From assembly GCA_023453725.1 (NCBI GenBank), contig JAEXTB010000313.1, positions 1 to 28,196 on the forward strand: a stretch of DNA of 28,196 nt, given 5' to 3'. This document shows, piece by piece, positions 23,551 to 28,196 of this stretch. The stretch is from Bacillota bacterium (GTDB lineage Bacteria; Bacillota; Clostridia; Christensenellales; CAG-138). The position numbers were made by a program, and so were the translations under genes. A model generated the notes under the pieces. The model saw nothing but the letters and a program-made list of their open reading frames with translations. It was not told where the DNA came from and ran no database searches. How positions within the stretch are numbered: the first letter of the stretch is position 1; each line of letters begins with the position of its first letter.

Positions 23551-24309
23551 TTATGCTTTTGCTGCAATATCCTTAATGACTTCTCCGGCTAAAATCAGCC
23601 CGGCAACAGAGGGTACAAACGCCACACTTCCGGGGACCTGCCTGCGGATGGTGCACTTCCGTTTGGTATCCGGCGGGCAGATGCAGTGAGTCTTACAGCT
23701 GATGCTCTCATCCTCGATGGGGGTGAGGGCCTCTTCTTTTGAATACACCACCTTGAGCGCTGGGATGTTGCGCGCGCGCAGCTCCTTGCGCATGACCCGG
23801 GCAAGTGGGCAGACCGAGGTTTTATAGATATCCGCTACTTCAAAGCGCGTAGGGTCAAGCTTATTGCCAGCACCCATAGAGCTGATGATGGGTACGTTTG
23901 CGGCATATGCGTGTTCCACCAGCAGCAGCTTGGAGGAAACGGTATCGATCGCGTCGATGATGTACGTGTAACGGGTAAAGTCGTAGTCGTCCGCGTTTTC
24001 CTTGCCGTAAAAGCATTCGTTTGCTTCCACTTGGCACTTGGGGTTGATATCGAGTATGCGGGCGCGCATGACCTCCACCTTTTTTTTGCCCACCGTGCTT
24101 CTCATGGCGATCAATTGGCGGTTGATGTTTGTCAGGCATACGCAATCGTCATCAAACAGCGAGATTGCGCCAACGCCGCTTCTCGCCAAAGCCTCCGCGG
24201 CGAACGCGCCCACGCCGCCTATGCCAAAAACCGCGACATGCGCGTTTGATAATTGATCCATTGCCGCCTTACCCAGCAGCAGTTCCGTCCTTGAAAAAGA
24301 ATGCAGCAT
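23551..24309 (-). CDS. tcdA: tRNA threonylcarbamoyladenosine dehydratase
   Basis: A 252-residue E1-like (ThiF-superfamily) enzyme. The ATP-binding GIGGVGAFAAEALARSGVG begins at residue 29, followed by FDDDCVCLTNINRQ (residues 52-65) and, near the C terminus, VPGSVAFVPSVAGL. These match TcdA (CsdL/YgdL), which cyclises t6A at position 37 of ANN-decoding tRNAs to ct6A using ATP. It is 20 bp downstream of the DUF3343 gene. No cysteine desulfurase (CsdA) or CsdE-like partner is visible. HesA/MoeB-like alternatives are less likely because the adenylation target tail and C-terminal arrangement fit TcdA. Confidence 0.9.
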   Translation of the reverse strand: MLHSFSRTELLLGKAAMDQLSNAHVAVFGIGGVGAFAAEALARSGVGAISLFDDDCVCLTNINRQLIAMRSTVGKKKVEVMRARILDINPKCQVEANECFYGKENADDYDFTRYTYIIDAIDTVSSKLLLVEHAYAANVPIISSMGAGNKLDPTRFEVADIYKTSVCPLARVMRKELRARNIPALKVVYSKEEALTPIEDESISCKTHCICPPDTKRKCTIRRQVPGSVAFVPSVAGLILAGEVIKDIAAKA

Positions 24310-24329
24310 AGTATTCCTCTACTTATATG

Positions 24330-24602
24330 TTACAGCTCCTGTGGCTGTACCTCTACGGGGAGTCCGTCCATGACATAGAACACATGATAGTATTCGCGCG
24401 GTACGGCAAAGTGATCAAGCAAAGCCGCTTTGAGCGCCGCGCGTTCGCTTTCTTCCACGCGCAGCGATATTCCGCAGCTTTTTGTGACCGCGCGCAGCGT
24501 AGGCATGGTGCAGACGGGCACCTTGGGCTTTAGCTGCTGCTCCGCGTGCAGCGCGTGATGGGTGGAGGAAAACGAAATCATGAAAAAATTCGTATTGCGC
24601 AT
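24330..24602 (-). CDS. DUF3343 protein (putative Se/S-carrier-like)
   Basis: A 90-residue protein starting MRNTNFFMISFSSTHHALHA, with the conserved VTKSCGISLRV segment that holds the family Cys. DUF3343 proteins are proposed sulfur/selenium carriers and often lie near cysteine desulfurases and YedF-type proteins. The start at 24602 is chosen because AGGAGG lies 9 bp upstream; the frame extends 42 codons further without family likeness. It is the first gene of the minus-strand operon with tcdA and the GNAT gene. A link to sulfur transfer in tRNA modification is inference from the neighbour. Confidence 0.82.
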   Translation of the reverse strand: MRNTNFFMISFSSTHHALHAEQQLKPKVPVCTMPTLRAVTKSCGISLRVEESERAALKAALLDHFAVPREYYHVFYVMDGLPVEVQPQEL

Positions 24603-24628
24603 TACATTTTCCCTCCTCATTGTGCATG

Positions 24629-24657
24629 AGTATAGCACGCGCGGCGGGGAAACACAA
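24629..24657 (-). promoter_or_regulatory. Promoter of the DUF3343-tcdA-GNAT operon
   Basis: On the minus strand TTGTGT (24657-24652), 17-bp spacer, TATACT (24634-24629), with an extended -10 TGC just before TATACT. It is 27 bp upstream of the DUF3343 start. No equally good plus-strand promoter is seen in this 184-bp gap for the lipoprotein gene. Confidence 0.65.
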
Positions 24658-24786
24658 TTCTTTGGACGCAGCGCGGAGCGTGTGGAGGCAGGAAGATACG
24701 ATCCGCATCCTTCATAATTTCCACACATCAGGCTGATAGCATTTCACCTAGATCGGTGCCATGTGCGCCGTAAAGGAGGAAAATTC

Positions 24787-25308
24787 ATGCTGAACAAAAA
24801 AAGCAAACAGAACACAGGCCATTACGTGTTGTTCCTTGCTGTGGCACTTGTCGCTTTGCTGGCGTTTGCAGGGTGCAGCGCAAACAAAAAGGCTCCTGAG
24901 GCCGCTGAGCCCGCAGCTTCAACACAGGCAGCGGCACAGGGGGACGCGGAAGACCTTGTGATCCCGGTAGCCGATCTGACGGGCAAGCCGCAGTTTTTTG
25001 CCTATAACGCGGAAGGCAACGATATGGAGATTATTGCCCTTACCGCTTCGGATGGTTCCATCCGCACTGCGTTTAATACCTGCCAGGTTTGTTACAGTTC
25101 CGGAAAAGGGTATTATAAGGTAGAAGGGAATGGCCTTGTCTGCCAAAACTGCGGCAATACGTTCGGCTTTGATGATATCTCCGTTACTCGCGGCGGCTGC
25201 AACCCTGTTCCCATTTCCGAAGAAGACCGTACGGAACAGGACGGAAACCTTGTCATCAGCGCGGGCTACCTGAGCGATGCCTCGCAATTGTTTGCAAACT
25301 GGAAATAG
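24787..25308 (+). CDS. DUF2318 cysteine-rich lipoprotein, predicted metal-binding
   Basis: A 173-residue secreted lipoprotein. A Lys-rich start is followed by a hydrophobic stretch (about 12-28) and the lipobox FAGC with Cys30 as the lipidated residue. An Ala/Glu-rich linker (31-52) leads to a DUF2318 domain. The domain has CQVC (Cys99, Cys102), CQNC (Cys119, Cys122) and GGCNP (Cys138), a family pattern predicted to bind iron or copper and often found next to FTR1 iron permeases. The start at 24787 has AAAGGAGGA upstream. It stands alone here, followed 132 bp later by a two-component system; no permease is in the window. The function in metal handling is a family-level prediction. Confidence 0.85.
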   Translation: MLNKKSKQNTGHYVLFLAVALVALLAFAGCSANKKAPEAAEPAASTQAAAQGDAEDLVIPVADLTGKPQFFAYNAEGNDMEIIALTASDGSIRTAFNTCQVCYSSGKGYYKVEGNGLVCQNCGNTFGFDDISVTRGGCNPVPISEEDRTEQDGNLVISAGYLSDASQLFANWK

Positions 25309-25440
25309 CGTATGATGAAGGCAAGGCCGTAACCTGATGTACAGAGCATAGCGGGCCATGAAGGATGCAAGGGAAGCGGCATCGATGTGCGCTTGATACC
25401 CTACGATCTCGGGGGAACACCCGCTCAGGAGGAGAACGCG

Positions 25441-26127
25441 TTGAAGACTGTGCTTGTTGTGGACGATGAAGCAAAGATCGTCGATGTGGTAAGCGCATAC
25501 TTAAAAAACGCAGGCTATGCGGTGCTTGCGGCATATGACGGAGATGAGGCGCTGAGGCTCTTTGAGCTTCATGCGCCTGATCTTGTGATACTCGACCTGA
25601 TGCTGCCCAATAAAAGCGGAGAGGATGTCTGCGCCGCCATTCGAAAACGCGCGCGCACGCCCATCATAATGCTCACCGCCAAAGTGGAGGAGGGCGATAT
25701 TATCGGCGGCCTGCAGCTTGGCGCGGACGATTATGTGGGAAAGCCCTTTAGCCCCCGGCAGTTGATGGCGCGCGTAGAGGCGGTATTGCGGCGCGCGGCC
25801 CCCGATGAGGCGCTCTACCGTATGCTGTGCTTTCGCGACGGGGAGCTTGTGATTGACGGGGCGCGGCATGAAGTAAGGAAGCATGGCGAACGCGTACCGC
25901 TTACGCCTACGGAATTTAACATCCTTTTTACCATGGCCAAGCATCCGACAAAGACATTTACGCGTGAGGAGCTCATTGCCGTTGCGATGGAGGACGATTA
26001 TGAAGGGTATGACCGCGTGATCGATACCCATATCAAAAATATCCGGCACAAACTGGGCGAGCAGCCCCGGAACTCGTCCTATTTAAAAACCGTCCACGGT
26101 ATTGGGTACGCATTCGGCGGAGAATAG
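25441..26127 (+). CDS. OmpR-family response regulator
   Basis: A 228-residue two-component regulator. The receiver domain (1-115) has the acidic DDE at 8-10, the phospho-acceptor Asp52 in ILDLMLP and Lys101 in VGKPFSP. The C-terminal winged helix (about 130-228) has PLTPTEFNILFTMAKHP and DRVIDTHIKNIRHKLGE. The start is TTG at 25441 with AGGAGG 8 bp upstream; the longer GTG start at 25387 has no ribosome site and adds residues outside the domain. It is 9 bp upstream of its cognate histidine kinase. Target genes are unknown; the lipoprotein upstream and the dioxygenase downstream are candidates. Confidence 0.93.
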   Translation: MKTVLVVDDEAKIVDVVSAYLKNAGYAVLAAYDGDEALRLFELHAPDLVILDLMLPNKSGEDVCAAIRKRARTPIIMLTAKVEEGDIIGGLQLGADDYVGKPFSPRQLMARVEAVLRRAAPDEALYRMLCFRDGELVIDGARHEVRKHGERVPLTPTEFNILFTMAKHPTKTFTREELIAVAMEDDYEGYDRVIDTHIKNIRHKLGEQPRNSSYLKTVHGIGYAFGGE

Positions 26128-26136
26128 GAGGGCCGT

Positions 26137-27567
26137 ATGAAAAAAGAAACGCTGGGCATGCGCCTTTCGCGCTCCTATGCGTTGATGGCGCTGCTTCTGG
26201 TTGCCGCCGTCAGCCTGTTTTCCAACCTGTTTTTGCGGGACGCGTTTTTGCAGTATGTCATGCGCGCGCAGGAAGCACGCAACCAGTCTGTGGTAGAGGA
26301 ACTGCAAAAGCAGTATAATCTGGCTGGCGAATTTTCCATACCCGCGCTGGAGTCCCTTGGTATGCGGGCGCTGGAGCAGGGCATGATCCTTCGCGTGAGC
26401 GATGCCGAAGGAAAAACGGTCTGGGATGCGATGACGCACAACAACGGCCTGTGCAACCAGATGCTCATGAGTATGGCGGAAAGCATGCAGAGCCGTTATC
26501 CGAACTTTCAGGGCGCATATGAGGAAAGGGAATACGCGCTCAAACTACGCAGCGGATATCAGGGGCAGGTGCGCATCGGCTATTATGGCCCGTACTACCT
26601 GACGGACAGCGATGCGCTTTTTATTGACACCCTTAACCAGGCACTTATTGTGATTGGCCTGATGTCCCTGCTGCTGGCGGGCATACTTGGGTACTTTATG
26701 GCACGGCGGCTTAGCCGCCCCATCGAACAGGCGACCGGGGCCGCCAAGCGCATTGCGCTCGGCAACTATCACGATAAAATTGAACTCAAGGCGGATACGC
26801 GTGAATTGTATGACCTTGTGCACTCACTCAATGTGCTTTCGGGCACGCTGGAGGAGCAGGAAATGCTCCGGCGCAGACTCACGCAGGATGTCGCCCACGA
26901 ACTGCGCACGCCGCTTACCGCGTTGCAGGGGAATTTGGAGGCGCTCATCGACGGCGTGTGGGAGCCGGATCAGAAGCGCTTTGAAAGCTGCCATGAGGAA
27001 GTCATGCGCCTGGGCAGGCTGGTAAAGGAGCTTGAAAAGCTTGCGCGGCTTGAAAACCATTTGGAGCACATGGAGCTTTCGGAAGTGGAACTCACTGCGT
27101 TGGCGCAAAAGGTTGCCGCAAGTTTTGAGCGTTCCATACAGGAAAAGGGGCTCCGCGTTGCGGTTACAGGCAGCCCGGTTTTTGTGCAGGCCGATGAAGA
27201 CAAATTGTTTCAAGTCCTTGCAAATCTCTTATCAAACAGTATAAAATATACGCCAAATGGCAGATCGATTTCTATACACATCGGGCGGCAGGGTTCGGAC
27301 GAAGCTTTTCTTGCGGTGGAAGATACCGGGGAAGGCATTTTAGAGAAAGATCTGCCGTACATATTTGAGCGGTTCTATCGTGCGGACGCCTCGCGCAGCA
27401 GCCGCACAGGCGGCATTGGCGTAGGGCTTGCAATCGTCAAGGCGATTGTGGAACTGCATCACGGCACCGTCCATGTCAAGAGCGAGTTGGGAAAAGGCAC
27501 AGTGTTCACCGTAACGCTGCCGATGCTGCAGCAAGAGAAAGGGGAAGAACAACATGGAGGGAAATAG
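26137..27567 (+). CDS. Sensor histidine kinase
   Basis: A 476-residue membrane kinase. TM1 is at about 14-32, an extracellular sensor loop spans 33-165, TM2 is at about 168-188, and HAMP is at about 188-240. Then come the HisKA domain with His254 in DVAHELRTPL and the HATPase domain with N-box NLLSNSIKYTPNG, DTGEG (396-400) and GIGVGLAIV (427-434). The sensor loop holds the segment HNNGLCNQMLMSM at 101-113 with His101, Cys106 and four Met up to 117, followed by a GYYGPYYL strand. These residues could bind a metal or sense redox, but this is inference. GGAGGG precedes the ATG. Its end overlaps the dioxygenase gene by 14 bp. Confidence 0.94.
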   Translation: MKKETLGMRLSRSYALMALLLVAAVSLFSNLFLRDAFLQYVMRAQEARNQSVVEELQKQYNLAGEFSIPALESLGMRALEQGMILRVSDAEGKTVWDAMTHNNGLCNQMLMSMAESMQSRYPNFQGAYEEREYALKLRSGYQGQVRIGYYGPYYLTDSDALFIDTLNQALIVIGLMSLLLAGILGYFMARRLSRPIEQATGAAKRIALGNYHDKIELKADTRELYDLVHSLNVLSGTLEEQEMLRRRLTQDVAHELRTPLTALQGNLEALIDGVWEPDQKRFESCHEEVMRLGRLVKELEKLARLENHLEHMELSEVELTALAQKVAASFERSIQEKGLRVAVTGSPVFVQADEDKLFQVLANLLSNSIKYTPNGRSISIHIGRQGSDEAFLAVEDTGEGILEKDLPYIFERFYRADASRSSRTGGIGVGLAIVKAIVELHHGTVHVKSELGKGTVFTVTLPMLQQEKGEEQHGGK

Positions 27568-28196
27568 CACAAAGATGCCGGTCCTGTTTGCGGGGCATGG
27601 GTCCCCCATGAATGCGATTGAGAACAATGCGTTTACCAGAAACTGGCGTGAAATTGCAGCGTTGTTTCCGCGTCCTAAAGCCATACTCTCCGTCTCCGCG
27701 CACTGGTATACCCGGGGAACCCGCACAACGGATCACATGCGGCCGGAAACGGTCTATGACATGTACGGATTTCCCAAAGCGCTCTACGAAGTACAGTACC
27801 GCCCGAATGGCAGCCCGGCCCTTGCGCGGGAAGCATCTTCCCTGTTGCCAAGGGAGGTTGTAATCGACAACGGCTGGGGGATCGACCACGGCACGTGGTC
27901 GGTGCTTGTGCACATGTATCCGGATGCGGATATTCCCGTGGTTCAGTTGAGCATTGACCGGGACGCCGGGCCGGAGGTACATTACCAGCTTGGCCGTGCG
28001 CTTGCCCCACTCAGGGAGGAAGGCGTACTGCTCTTTGGTACGGGCAATGTGGTTCACAACCTTGCCCGCATCAACTGGGGCATGGAAGGGGAAGGGTACC
28101 CCTGGGCGGATGAATTTGATCTCTACATTAAAAATGCCGTGACGGACTGGCGGCACAAGGATGCCATCGCCTACGAGCGGGTGGGGGACTCCGCAA
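27554..28196 (+). CDS. Class III extradiol dioxygenase, YgiD/DODA type (truncated by the window edge)
   Basis: About 214 residues are visible and the frame runs off the right edge; the family is about 260. The sequence parallels E. coli YgiD closely: FAGHGSPMNAIENNAFTR at the start (metal-binding His15), VSAHWYTRGT (His50), DHGTWSVLVHMYPDADIPV, and GNVVHNLARINW (His near residue 170). The fourth metal His expected near residue 230 lies outside. YgiD homologues cleave catechol-type rings such as DOPA with Fe(II) or Zn. The ATG at 27554 overlaps the kinase end by 14 bp with AAGGGGAAG upstream; the in-frame ATG at 27575 is an alternative. Its link to the two-component system is unusual and suggests regulation by it (inference). 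Confidence 0.88.
   Translation, partial: MEGNSTKMPVLFAGHGSPMNAIENNAFTRNWREIAALFPRPKAILSVSAHWYTRGTRTTDHMRPETVYDMYGFPKALYEVQYRPNGSPALAREASSLLPREVVIDNGWGIDHGTWSVLVHMYPDADIPVVQLSIDRDAGPEVHYQLGRALAPLREEGVLLFGTGNVVHNLARINWGMEGEGYPWADEFDLYIKNAVTDWRHKDAIAYERVGDSA

Noticed and set aside
24700..24720. Plus-strand promoter for the DUF2318 gene with CATAAT as -10
   Set aside because: No acceptable -35 hexamer at 16-18 bp spacing, so it is not reported as a feature.

Overview
The window looks like a chromosome segment of a moderately GC-rich Bacillota, most likely class Clostridia (a Christensenellales-type genome is my guess, not something shown here). The reasons are strong AGGAGG ribosome binding sites, TTG starts, sigma-A promoters, a FabT/FabK-type fatty-acid operon in the streptococcal/clostridial gene order, an AraR-type GntR-LacI regulator, and small clostridial families (DUF3343, DUF2318, a probable DUF6774 protein). 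I see no rRNA, tRNA, CRISPR array, insertion sequence or phage gene.

Region 1 (1-10.6 kb) is a pentose, probably L-arabinose, utilisation locus. On the plus strand it starts with the end of a sugar ABC ATPase, its permease and a 67-residue one-TM protein, then an aldo/keto reductase and L-ribulose-5-phosphate 4-epimerase (araD). On the minus strand follow a fucose/arabinose-isomerase-like protein and an FGGY kinase. Divergent from these, on the plus strand, are an AraR-like repressor, ribulokinase (araB) and a mutarotase-like protein. The 370-bp divergent intergenic region holds two back-to-back promoters whose -35 boxes lie inside arms of a repeated TACAAC/GTTGTA operator. No classical araA is present, so the minus-strand isomerase is the obvious candidate for the first step.

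Region 2 (10.7-21.4 kb) is a complete type II fatty-acid synthesis operon: fabT-fabH-acpP-fabK-fabD-fabG-fabF-accB-fabZ-accC-accD-accA. It has a textbook promoter and a dyad at the expected transcription start. A DegV/FakB-type fatty-acid-binding protein is translationally coupled to accA as the last gene. The first good terminator lies about 215 bp past the last stop codon, beyond a small convergent gene, so the operon mRNA should be antisense to that gene.

Region 3 (21.1-24.6 kb, minus strand) holds a small probable DUF6774 protein, an HD-domain protein, a pyridoxal/pyridoxamine kinase, a GNAT acetyltransferase, the tRNA t6A dehydratase TcdA and a DUF3343 protein. They appear to form two transcription units.

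Region 4 (24.8-28.2 kb, plus strand) has a cysteine-rich DUF2318 lipoprotein, an OmpR-type response regulator, its histidine kinase with a His/Cys/Met-containing sensor loop, and a YgiD-type extradiol dioxygenase cut by the window edge. I read this tentatively as a metal- or redox-related surface system. All three DNA-binding regulators in the window start with TTG, while nearly every other gene starts with ATG.
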